Positions 22,851 through 32,155 of a DNA stretch of 64,000 bases are shown here, piece by piece. Each line of letters starts with the position of its first letter. Within the stretch, counting starts at the first letter, position 1. A program made the position numbers and the translations under genes. The DNA is taken from assembly GCA_900491605.1 (NCBI GenBank), contig UESW01004014.1, positions 1,166,533-1,230,532 on the forward strand, given 5' to 3'. This stretch comes from Calamus simplicifolius (taxonomy: Eukaryota; Streptophyta; Magnoliopsida; Arecales; Arecaceae). The notes under the pieces are model-generated. The model had not been told where the DNA came from and ran no database searches. It saw nothing but the letters and a program-made list of their open reading frames with translations.

Positions 22851-23092
22851 CAAAAAGGTTTTAGAAAAGGTTCAAGTTCAAATTAATCTTTCTCAAAAGA
22901 ATAATCAAATTGCAAAAATTCAAGTAGTTCATTCACAACATTACATTTAATACCAAAAAGTAAACATTACATTTCAAAAAGAACTTCATTATATCTAACT
23001 TCATTAAACTTCATTACATCATCAAAATATCAAAACATATTAAACTGAACATCATCTTTTAATAACATCAAAAGAACTTCATTACAACATAA
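22851..23092. other. AT-rich spacer between the tract copies and extra ORF of S1
   Basis: The AT-rich stretch from the last tract copy to the end of the extra ORF carries no recognisable gene. It includes repeated TTACATT/CATTACA words. S2 has a similar AT-rich spacer before 59286. Confidence 0.5.
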
Positions 23093-24481
23093 TCAAAAAT
23101 GAGTTCTAAGAAGTCTTTGCAATTCTTCTACAATTTTTCCCATCCCTTCACTTTGAGTTCTAACAAATTCTTTTAGTCTTCTGTCAACAAATGCACATGC
23201 AGTCATAATCTTGTCCTGAAGCTCAGCATTGCATTTGGAGTAAGTCTCTGAATCTCCACCAATATCTTTAAGTTCTTCAAAAATATTCTTGAGATCATTC
23301 CTTAAAGATTCTGCGGAGGCTCCAAGGGTGGATTCAATCTTACCAATTCTATCATCCAAGGAGTAATACAATTCTCTTAAGTTCATCAAACTGTTATCAA
23401 TCTCAGTTTTCATTTCTTCTTTGTGAGCAGCAAATAAACTTTTGAGTTGCTCTAACTGAATATCTGAAAATCCACTAGATGACATAGGTGGCGGTACAGG
23501 AACTGGAGCAGGAGCTGGAGGAGGTGAAGATCTGCTAGGCTCTGGTGAAGGAAGCCTCGCTGATGGACCAACCTCAGATGGTGCAGAAGTCCTAATCTCA
23601 GCGGCTCTCTCATCCAGATGGCCTTTTCTCTCCCATTGACCATTCACTTTAACGAACCCCATCCTGTGCACCGTAGCCAAGCTATAATAATCTGTGTGTC
23701 TGAGGTTCTTTGATGGCTCATTGTCAGAAATCACAATGCCTTGACTTCTAAAAACCATAGTTAAAATCATCCCATAAGGCAAAGAAGATCTCCTTTTGCC
23801 CCCGGCCTCAGCCATATACCAAATCATCATCCCAGCAAGATTAATAGGCTGACCCGTCAAGACACTGTCCATAACCACAATGTCTCGTTCTGAGACATAC
23901 TCAAAACGGCCAGTCTTGGGGAATAAGATCCTACTACAGATGTTGTGTAATAATCTAAGCTCCAAGGGCAACTGATTAGCCCTTACTTCTTCAAATTCAG
24001 TAACTTCTCTTCCTAACATCCTTGACAAGGCATCAGATCTCTCACTATGAATATCAGCTACAAGCCCAGTGACAGGGATGCTCAAAAGATTTCCTAAACT
24101 TTGAAATGTAAGATGAACTCTCTTCCCTCTTACAAAACTGATTATCCCACCATCTCCCCTTGATAAATTAAAGTAAAATTCCTTAACTAGGGCTGGATAA
24201 GTGGGAACATCCAAAGAACATACCTTGTCCCAGCCGAGCTCTTTAATCTGTCTTCCAATAGAAAAGCCCTTGGTCTCAAAGAAATCAAAATCCACTTTCC
24301 TTCCCATGGTAATCACACGCCCCGCAAGAGTATCTACCTGAGGAGAGGAGTGGCTAGGGTTATCCGAATGAGTTGAAGAGGAATCATCGCTTGGAGACGG
24401 CTCACGAACAGGACGCCGAGCCGTACGCTTCCGGGTGGTTACGGGAGCACCAAGGACCGATCCTCTATGCTTAGGTGCCAT
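23093..24481 (-). CDS. S1 extra ORF after pol (putative plant transposon protein type)
   Basis: Intact 462-codon ORF on the element's sense strand, between RNase H and the 3' LTR. This is the position of the extra, sometimes called envelope-like, ORF of SIRE elements. The N-terminus is basic and Ser-rich (TTRKRTARRPVREPSPS). The middle has VDFDFFETKGFSIGRQI, PTYPALVKEFYFNL, NICSRILFPKTGRFEYVSERD, MIIWYM-like and HTDYYSLATVHRMGFVK, resembling the Pfam putative plant transposon protein family (Transposase_32). A Pro/Ser linker follows near residues 295-335, then a coiled coil to the C-terminus (EEMKTEIDNSLMNLRELYYS). No signal peptide or membrane span is seen, so an envelope role is not supported. 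Function unknown. It is the only unbroken gene of S1. Confidence 0.88.
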   Translation of the reverse strand: MAPKHRGSVLGAPVTTRKRTARRPVREPSPSDDSSSTHSDNPSHSSPQVDTLAGRVITMGRKVDFDFFETKGFSIGRQIKELGWDKVCSLDVPTYPALVKEFYFNLSRGDGGIISFVRGKRVHLTFQSLGNLLSIPVTGLVADIHSERSDALSRMLGREVTEFEEVRANQLPLELRLLHNICSRILFPKTGRFEYVSERDIVVMDSVLTGQPINLAGMMIWYMAEAGGKRRSSLPYGMILTMVFRSQGIVISDNEPSKNLRHTDYYSLATVHRMGFVKVNGQWERKGHLDERAAEIRTSAPSEVGPSARLPSPEPSRSSPPPAPAPVPVPPPMSSSGFSDIQLEQLKSLFAAHKEEMKTEIDNSLMNLRELYYSLDDRIGKIESTLGASAESLRNDLKNIFEELKDIGGDSETYSKCNAELQDKIMTACAFVDRRLKEFVRTQSEGMGKIVEELQRLLRTHF

Positions 24482-24564
24482 AAAAATCTTAGGGAAAGGT
24501 TGATTTGAGGGATTTTAGGCTTTGGGAGGTTTGGAGAGGTTTTGAATAGAGTTTTGAAATGATG

Positions 24565-24790
24565 GAAATGAGAAGGTGTCGACTCTGCCCTAATAAAGTC
24601 AATTTGGGGCTACCAGGTGTCGACTCCCGCAAAGTCGGGTGTCGACTCCAAGTCGCTAACACGGTTAGCGCTCAAACTGGAGTTGGCTCCGCTTAATCGG
24701 GTGTCGGCTCCAAGGTCCCAGACAGAGAGCGACACAGACAAGGTGTCGACTCCACAAATTTGAGGTGTCGACTCCACAGACAGTTTCAGA
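24565..24790 (-). repeat. Second GTCGAC/GTCGGC motif cluster, upstream of the S1 extra ORF
   Basis: About seven copies of the motif found in the S1 U3 (GGTGTCGACTCC, GGTGTCGGCTCC). They lie about 85-300 bp upstream of the extra ORF's ATG on the same strand. No TATA box was seen between cluster and ATG. Confidence 0.8.
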
Positions 24791-25214
24791 GAAAAATAAC
24801 AGAGTTTCAGACATCCGAAACTTATCGAAAATAAACTCAATAAATTTTGATAAAATCTTTGGAATATGATGAATCAAATTACTCAAATGTCTTGATAAAT
24901 TATCCTTGAAATCATGAGAGAAATCTCAAGAAATTGATGGAAATATAGATAAATCTTCCTTAAGAGTTTCAAAATCATTCCAAAGGATCACAAATTCCTA
25001 ATTCACCTCTAAGATAACAGAATCTCTCTTCACTCAAAGGTTTTATAAATATGTCAGCTAATTTCTTCAGTACTAACATAGTCAAGACAAATTTCACCAT
25101 TAGCTACGTGTTCTCTAATGAAGTGATATCTAATTTCAATGTGTTTAGTTCTTGAGTGTTGGATTGGATTCTTAGTTAAATTGATCGCACTTGTATTATC
25201 ACATCTAATAGGAG
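24791..25214. other. S1 spacer between pol and extra ORF
   Basis: AT-rich sequence. Its right part still encodes the degraded tail of RNase H (ADIFTKPL-like region around 25040-25210, with shifts). No other gene. Confidence 0.45.
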
Positions 25215-25735
25215 TTTTATCAAGTGTTATGCCATAATCTTCAAGTTGTCGCTTAATCCAAAGGATTTGAGCACAGCAACTTCCAGCTGCAACATATTCT
25301 GCTTCAGCAGTAGATAATGTAACGAATTTTGCTTTTTGCTAAACCAAGAGATTAAGTTACTTCCTAAGAATTGACTTGCACCACTAGTACTTTTTCTATC
25401 TAGTTTACATCCAGCATAGTCAGAGTCAGAATATGCAATTAAGTTCAGTGTTGAGTCTCTAGAATACCATAATCCTACATTTTTAGTTCCACTTAGATAT
25501 CTTAAGATTCTTTTCACAGCAATTAAGTGAGATTCTTTAGGTTCTGATTGAAATCTAGCACATAGACAAACAACAAACATGATATCAGGTCTACTTACAG
25601 TTAAGTAGAGTAGAGATCCGATCATACCTCTGTAGTATTTTTGATCTACTTTCTTACCGTCTTCATCTTTGTCTAATTTGCATGAAGGACTCATAGGTGT
25701 TCCAAGGGGTTTGATTGATTCCATTCCAAACTTCT
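25215..25735 (-). pseudogene. S1 RNase H
   Basis: The segment reads KPLGTPMSPSCKLDKDEDGKKVDQKYYRGMIGSLLYLTVSRPDIMFVVCLCARFQ, then LIAVKRILRYLSGTKNVGLWY and SDSDYAGCKLDRKSTSG. These are the RT tail and copia RNase H. The catalytic SDSDYAG and DRKSTSG are visible. A frameshift near 25340 alters the ISWFSKKQNSVALSTAEAEY region. Confidence 0.9.
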
Positions 25736-26400
25736 TGAGAATTTCCTTTGTATACTTTGTTTGGTTAATGAAAATCCCTTCTTTGCTTTACTTGATTTGA
25801 AGTCCTAGGAAGAAGTTGAGTTCTCCCATCATGCTCATTTCAAATTCACCCTGCATTAACTTAGCAAACTCTTGACACAAGAAATTGTTAGTAGCACCGA
25901 ATACAATATCATCTACATATATTTGTACTACTAATAAATCTTTGTCTTTTCTTTTCAAAAATAAGGTTTTATCTACATTTCCTCTAGTGAAATCATTTTC
26001 AATTAGAAATTTGCTTAACCTATCATACCAAGCTCTAGGTGCTTGTTTAAACCATATAGTGCTTTGTGCAATTTAAAAACATGATTTGAAATTCATGATC
26101 TTCAAAACCAGGTGGTTGTTCCACAAAAACTTCCTCATTTATAAACCATTTAAAAATGCACTTTTAACATCCATTTGAAATAAATTTATGTTCATATGGC
26201 ATGCAAATGCAAGTAGTAATCCAATTGCTTCTAATCTAGCTACAGGTGTAAAAGTTTCATTAAAATCAATTCCTTCTTGATTATATCCTTTTGCAACTAA
26301 TCTAGCTTTATTTCTAATTACTATACCATTTTCATCCAATTTATTTCTAAATACCCATTTAGATCCTATGACTGAATGATCTTTAGGTCTATCAACTAAG
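25736..26400 (-). pseudogene. S1 reverse transcriptase
   Basis: The segment reads NKARLVAKGYNQEGIDFNETFTPVARLEAI and FQMDVKSAFLNG, then the catalytic YVDD near 25908-25919, GELNFFLGLQIK and GIFINQTKYTKEILKKFG. There is a stop in place of Gln after LQIK (near 25787) and frameshifts near 25980, 26060 and 26135. Confidence 0.9.
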
Positions 26401-26850
26401 GACCATACATTATTTATAGTAAATTGATTTAATTATTCTTGCATAGCTAGCATCCAATTACTATCTTTTTCAGCTTCTTCAATGGTTTTAGGTTCAATTT
26501 GAGATACAAATGCAAGATGATTATTGATATTTCTCATAGATGATCTAGTTCTTACACCTTGAGATGGATCACCTATAATTAATTCCTTTGGATGACCATA
26601 GGCATATCTCCAATCTCTAGGAAGATCTACCTCATTATGATTAGTATCAATAACATCAACCCTAGAAGAATCATCATCTTTAGCTTCTTGTTCATGATCT
26701 GAAGATACATCTATATTTAATTTTTCAATGTCTCTTTCTAATATGTTTGTATCTTCCTCATCATCAATCTTTTCTGAACTTGATGCTAAAGATTCATCAA
26801 AGACTACATGAATAGATTCTTCTACAATTAAGGTTTTCTTGTTAAATACT
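26401..26850 (-). pseudogene. S1 linker between integrase and RT
   Basis: A low-complexity acidic region of copia pol, ending in WMLAMQE- and NQFTINNVWSLV-type sequence just before RT. Stops and shifts are present. No separate domain. Confidence 0.6.
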
Positions 26851-27735
26851 CTATAAGCTTTGTTGGTTGTTGAATATCCTAAGAATAAGCCTTCATCATT
26901 TTTGCATCAAATTTTCCAAGATTATCTTTTCCATTATTATGAATAAAACATTTACAACCAAATACATGAAAATAACCTATTTTTGGTTTTCTATCATGCC
27001 ATAATTCATAAGGTGTCTTCTTAAGTATTGGCCTAATTAGGGCTCTATTAAGGATGTAACATGCCGTGTTTATAGCTTCCGCCAGAAGTACTTTGGGAGT
27101 TGGCTTTCACATAGCATGGTACGGGCCATGTCTTCTAAAGTCCTATTTTTTCTTTCTACAACTCCATTTTGTTGTGGTGTTCTAGGTGCTGAAAAATTAT
27201 GATGAATGACATGTTCAGTGCAGAAATTTTCAAACAAGTGATTTTCAAATTCTGTACCATGATCACTTCTAAGAGACACTATGGTGTTGTTTTTCTCATT
27301 AGTGACTTTCTTGAAAAACTTCAGAAATATTGAGAAAGTCTCATCCTTATGAGCCAAAAATAATACCCAAGTGTATCTAGAATAATCATCTACTATCACA
27401 AGACCATATTTCTTTCCTCCTAGACTAGTAGTTCTAGTAGGTCCAAAAAGGTCCATGTGAAGTAGCTCCAGTGGCCTAGAAGTGGAAACGACATTTTTAG
27501 ATTTGAAAGAGTTTCTAGTTTGTTTTCCAAATTGACATGCATCACAAATTCTGTTGTTTTCAAAATCTAACTTCGGAAGTCCTTTAACTAAGTCCATTCT
27601 GATTAATTTTGAAATTAGGTGTGTGCTTGCATGACCTAATCTACGATGCCATAACCATCCAATCTCATTTACATTAGCATTATTAGCTACTAAGCAATGA
27701 TTACTAGTAGACAAATTGTTTAAATCAATTAAGTA
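26851..27735 (-). pseudogene. S1 integrase
   Basis: Gag-pre-integrase domain (LWHRRLGHASTHLISKL, CDACQFGKQTRNSF), then the rve core: HMDLFGPTRTTSLGGKKYGL, VDDYSRYTWV, LRSDHGTEFENHLF, FSAPRTPQQNGVVERKNRT. One base is missing at PKYFWRKL (near 27085), where FWAEAINTACYIL is expected. The C-terminal part continues in another frame. Confidence 0.92.
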
Positions 27736-28105
27736 TACATTGCCATTTCTGTTTCCAATAAATATAATGCTATTGTCAATGGATTAGAAACAGTGCAGAT
27801 AGAAGCTTCAAATGAAACTTTGAAACCTTTATCACACAATTGGCTAATACTGATTAAGTTATGCTTTAAACCATCTACATACAGAACATTCTCAATGAAA
27901 GTAGAGGGAGTTATCTGAATTTTACCAAATCCCATTATCTGGCCTTTACCATTATCTCCAAAAGTGACAACTCCTCCTCTTTTATCTTCAAGGGTGATGA
28001 ATTGATCCTTGTCACCCGTCATGTGTCTTGAGCAGCCGCTATCAAGATACCATTTTGTTTTGATCTTTTGGCCGCAAGACACTCCTGCAAAGTGATCAAA
28101 CTTTC
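27736..28105 (-). pseudogene. S1 protease
   Basis: The segment reads KWYLDSGCSRHMTGDKDQF (active-site DSG), followed by GQIMGFGKIQ and YVDGLKHNLISISQLCDKG. It is bounded by frameshifts near 28105 and 27780, so it is separated from gag and integrase. Confidence 0.88.
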
Positions 28106-29747
28106 TGTTTAGGTACCCAAGCCTTCTTGGGTCCTTCATGGTTAGTAGCAATAAAGATTGTTCCTTTTGGAACCCATATTTTCCTTCCTTTACTACTTAA
28201 ATTCTTGTTAATTTTCTTAAAATTATATTCAAAGGCTTTGTGTCCCTTTTTGTTACAACAATGACATGAAACTTCATTTTTATCTTGTTCTTTTCCAAAG
28301 AAGTTTTTGACATACTTTTGTTTTATATTAGGCCTATAACCTAATCTAGCCTTATCAAATATAGCTCTTTGATTACTCAATAATAAATTAAGTTTTTCAG
28401 AACTATATGTAAATTTATCAACTATATTTTTGTATTTATCAACTTCCTTCTTTAATCCATCATTTTCATTGGAAATTGATCCTTTTTCTTTAATCAAAAC
28501 TTCATTTTCTGATTTCAATTTTTCAACTTCATGAGTAAGATTATCTTTTTCTTTGACAAGATTTAGATTATCGTTTTTCAATGATTTGTTTTTCTTTTTC
28601 AAGACTTTAAAATCATCAACTAGTTCATTGAATGCTTCAAACAATTCTTCAAAAGTAAAGTCATTAGCTTCGGTACTTACCTCATCATCCTCTGTTGCCA
28701 CAAGACAGATGTTTGCAACTTCCTTTTGTTCCTCTCGGAAGAGGATTCATCGCTATCGCTCCATATTGCAATGTATGCCTTTTTCTTCTTCTTGTAGGTC
28801 TTTTTTAGTTGAGGACAATCATATCTAAAGTGCCCCGGTTTCTTACACTCGTAGCAAATTAGGGGGTCTTTCTCTTTGTCTTTGTCCTTGTCCTTTTCTT
28901 TTTCTTTTTCGCCTTCCATCTTACTTCCCGATTTCCTTTTATGAAAGGGTTTCCTTCTTCTCATGAATTTCTTGAACTTTCTAGCAAGAAGAGCTGTCTC
29001 ATCATCATCTTCATCCTCACTGCTGCTTTCCTCAATTTCTGCAGCCTTAAGAGCTATAGTCTTCTTCTTTTTAACTTCTTCCTCTATGTGCTGCTTCATG
29101 GTTAACTCATGGGTCATTAGTGATCCAAGTAGCTCCTCCAAAGGTAAAGTGTTGAGGTCCTTGGCTTCTTGGATTGCTGTCACCTTTGCTTCCCATGTCC
29201 TTGGAAGTGACCTAAGAATTTTACGAACCAATTCAGAGTTAGTGTAGGTCTTGCCAAGACTTTTTAGACCATTTACAATATCGGTGAATCTAGTATACAT
29301 GCATGCTATAGTTTCAGTTTGTTCCATGCTAAATAATTCATACTTATGAACAAGAATATTAATCTTAGATTCTTTAACTTGATTTGTACCCTCATGGGTA
29401 ACCTCTAATCTATCCCATATTTCTTTTGTGGAATTACATGTAGAGATACGATTAAATTCGTTTGCATCTAAGGAACAATATAAAACATTCATGGCCTTAG
29501 CATTGAGCTGAGTCATTTTCCTATCATTATCATTCCAATCCCTTTCAGGCTTAGGAATAATAGAACCATCAATCATGTGTGGGGGTGTGCTAGGTCCATT
29601 AATTATGACACTCCATAATTCATAATCTGAAGCTTGAATGAATATCCTCATTCTTGCTTTCCAATATGAATAGTTGGAACCATTAAATAAAGGAGGTCTA
29701 TTAGTAGAATGACCTTCAGCAAATGAAGATCCAGCTTGAGCTGCCAT
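28106..29747 (-). pseudogene. S1 gag
   Basis: The start is MAAQAGSSFAEGHS at 29747, 12 nt inside the primer site. A UBN2-type capsid domain follows (FNGSNYSYWKARMRIFIQA, EIWDRLEVTHEGTNQVKES). Next are an acidic/basic stretch, a CCHC zinc knuckle CYECKKPGHFRYDC near 28850, a coiled coil (residues from 28680 down to 28400), and a second CHCCNKKGHKAFEY half-knuckle near 28260. A one-base shift near 28740 splits it into two frames. Confidence 0.9.
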
Positions 29748-29758
29748 TTGGATCTTTA

Positions 29759-29770
29759 GCTCTGATACCA
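29759..29770 (-). promoter_or_regulatory. S1 primer-binding site (tRNA-iMet)
   Basis: The minus strand reads TGGTATCAGAGC, the standard complement to the 3' end of initiator tRNA-Met, two bases from the 5' LTR. It fixes the LTR end. Confidence 0.95.
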
Positions 29771-29772
29771 AT

Positions 29773-31340
29773 TGTTGGCCCAGATGGCAACCCAAGAGGG
29801 GGGGGGGGTGAATTGGGTTCTTTTAAAAATTTAACACTTTAAAACTTAAAACCAAATTTCACAAAGATTAAGTATGCTAGAGAATGAAGCAATAATTTAA
29901 AGCACAGTAAGAGAGAGATAGAGACAAGAGCACGACAAACACAAGATATTTATAGTGGTTCGGTGTATCCAACACCTACGTCCACTCCCAAGCAACCCTT
30001 GGGTCCACACTATAATCCACTGATTACAGTCGAGTTATTTTATAAGCTCACAACTCCAACTTGTTGTTTTACATGGGGTCACAACGAACCCAGCCAGTTT
30101 TTCCGGGCTCACCAGCACAAAACCCAAACCAAGCTAATCTAGCTTGTTCCCGAGGTAAACTACCTCAACTAATTCAATCCCCCTGATTGAATTAACAAAC
30201 ACCAAATTGATTTAAAGTTTACAACAATGCAAAGCTCCTTAAACGAGCAAATAAATAATATAAGTAAATAAAGATTAGAAAAGTCTGTTTGAAGTGAATT
30301 CGATGTGAGCTTTTCTTCTTTTCTTCTTCTCTTCTCTCTTGAAGGGTTGAATCAGGCCTCAGCTCAGATTCTTCACAAGGATTGCAGATGAGAAGTTGGG
30401 AAAATCAGGGCTTTTGCTCTTTTTTTCTTCACTTGAGAAATACTCGATTTTGAGCTTGAATGCTTTGGATTTCTCTTTGAGCTTTCTGAAAGTTGATGGA
30501 TTTGAACTTTGACTCTTTCCTCTTTGATTTCTTGCTCAAGACTTCTCGGATTTTTCAAGTTGTTTTCTCTATTTTTTTGTCTTTTTTTTTTTTAACGGAC
30601 GGTCTCCTTTTTATAGATTCTCCTTAATCCATGATTAGGTAAAAAACTAGCCATTATTTCTGTCCTTGGATTCCTCCTACACACAAGAAAAGTAGCCGTT
30701 AGAGATTAGGTGAGAAAATGTTACCGTTGGAGGCCGTTCTGACATTTTGAAAATCCGTTCCTGATAGGTTGGAGTCGGCTCCAACTTTTCAGGTGTCGGC
30801 TCCAAGTCGAGTATCCAAAAATAGAAAGTAAAAGTTCATTGAGGAGTCGGCTCCAAAAAGTTGAGTGTCGACTCGCCGCTTTCGGGTGTCGACTCCGCAC
30901 TCCATAAGGTGTCGGCTCCAGAAATGCTCAAGAAAACACACTCTCTGTACTCAGGTTAGAGTCGGCTCCATAGACTGTAAGTGTCGGCTCCCGAAATCTA
31001 GGTGTCGGCTTCCCGAAAACTTGGTTCGACTCTGGAAACTGAAACAGAATGCTCTTTTCGGTGTCTCAGGTAGGAGTCAGCTCTGAAACTCTGGGTGTCG
31101 ACTCCAGACCGTGCCAAAAATTAAGGAAAACATCTGATCCGCCATGGGGTCGGCTCCAGACCATCTAGGTGTCGACTCCAGGCTCTGAATTTTGAAAAAT
31201 ACTTCTGGCATTTGATTGAAAACAAGGTTCGTTATACATTTTGATTGATCAAATATTTTTAATGCCTGAAACCCTTGTTAAAACATAATGGATATACTCA
31301 TGTCATTTATTAATCATCAAAATCAATAATTGGGTCAATA
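29773..31340 (-). repeat. S1 5' LTR (right copy)
   Basis: It starts TGTTGGCCCAGATGG and ends GGGTCAATA, 1568 bp, nearly identical to 20969-22530. It holds the motif cluster (30770-31180), the TATA box at 30608-30615 and a G-run hairpin at 29792-29822. Confidence 0.95.
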
Positions 31341-31345
31341 GTCGG

Positions 31346-31811
31346 GGCCGACTTGACTGACTTGAAGACACCAAGGCCAAGCGGGGCCGACCGGGGAAGG
31401 TCGGGGCCGACTTGGCTGACTCGGAGATGCCGGGCCAAGCAGGGCCAACCGGGAAGCTCGGGGCCGACTTGGCTGACTCAAGATGCCAGGGCTGAGCGGG
31501 GCTGACCAGGAAAGGTCGGGGCCGACTTGGCAGACTCGGAGATGCCGAGGCTGAGCGGGGCCAATCGGGGAAGGTCGGGGCCGACTTGGCCGACTCAGAG
31601 ATGCCGAGGCCAGCGGGACCGACCGGGGAAGATCGGGCCGACTTGGCCGACTCGGAGATGCCGGGGCCGAGCGGAGCTGACCGGGAAAGGTCGGGGCTGA
31701 CTTGGCCGACTCGAAGATGCCGGGGCCGAGCGGGCTGACCAGGGAAGGTCGGGACCGACTTGGCCGATTCGGAGATACCGGGGCCGACGGGGAAGGTCGA
31801 AGCCGACTGGG
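31346..31811 (-). repeat. Element A 5' LTR, second part (after S1)
   Basis: It continues the ~59-bp GC-rich array (CGACTTGGCCGACTCGGAGA units). It stops abruptly at GCCGACTGG near 31811 and is followed by unrelated AT-rich sequence. The expected terminal ~70 bp of LTR, present at 9420-9478, is missing, so this end was deleted. Confidence 0.85.
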
Positions 31812-32155
31812 TGTTATTCGATGTTTAAATGATTTATATATGATGTGTACAAAGAAAATATTAAAAATTTTGATAGTTTAAAAAATGCCAAAAAAAAAGC
31901 CTATAACTATTAGTGTGGTGCTTCAATATAATGGCTTAACAAGAAGATTCATTGAATTATTGCATGATTCGTTATGCTAATAAACTACCACCTTATATAA
32001 TTATTTAATAAAAAATGCTTCTACTCCTTCAAAACTTTCTCAGAAAATGTTTAATTTATGATTATTTTGAGAATTAATTTATGATTATTTAACAAATGTA
32101 TATTACAAAATAATAATTTTATTGCTTTTCACCCGCAAATTTTAATGCCACGCCA
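31812..32155. other. AT-rich unique spacer
   Basis: A short AT-rich stretch between the truncated end of element A and the left LTR of element B. No repeat or coding signal recognised. Confidence 0.6.

Larger units (their letters stand above)
20969..31340 (-). mobile_element. S1: SIRE-like Ty1/copia retrotransposon nested in element A
   Basis: A near full-length 10.4-kb copia element on the minus strand. LTRs are 29773-31340 (5') and 20969-22530 (3'). It has tRNA-iMet primer site, gag, protease, integrase, RT, RNase H, then an extra sense ORF of 462 codons before the 3' LTR. A 5-bp target duplication GTCGG flanks it (20964-20968 and 31341-31345). The two LTRs are nearly identical, differing by a few single-base changes per 100 bases by eye, so insertion is recent. 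Gag-pol order (integrase before RT), the extra ORF and the multiple polypurine tracts fit the SIRE/Maximus lineage. Several one-base indels break pol. Confidence 0.95.
8607..31811 (-). mobile_element. Element A: Tat-like Ty3/gypsy retrotransposon, interrupted by S1
   Basis: On the minus strand the order is 5' LTR (right), primer site, gag, protease, RT, RNase H, second RNase H, integrase, ~140-bp satellite array, opposite-strand gene, purine tract, 3' LTR (left). The second, archaeal-type RNase H and the post-pol tandem repeats are marks of the Tat lineage. The 5' LTR is split by SIRE-like element S1 and is cut off at 31811. Internal length is about 10.6 kb. Pol is broken by frameshifts and stops, so the element is dead or the assembly is noisy. 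The LTR copies have clearly diverged, so A is older than S1. The 5 bases before the left LTR (GCTTG) cannot be paired because the right end is lost. Confidence 0.9.

Noticed and set aside
23093..24481. Envelope protein call for the SIRE extra ORF
   Set aside because: No signal peptide, membrane span or glycoprotein-like features; it better fits the plant transposon protein family with a coiled coil.
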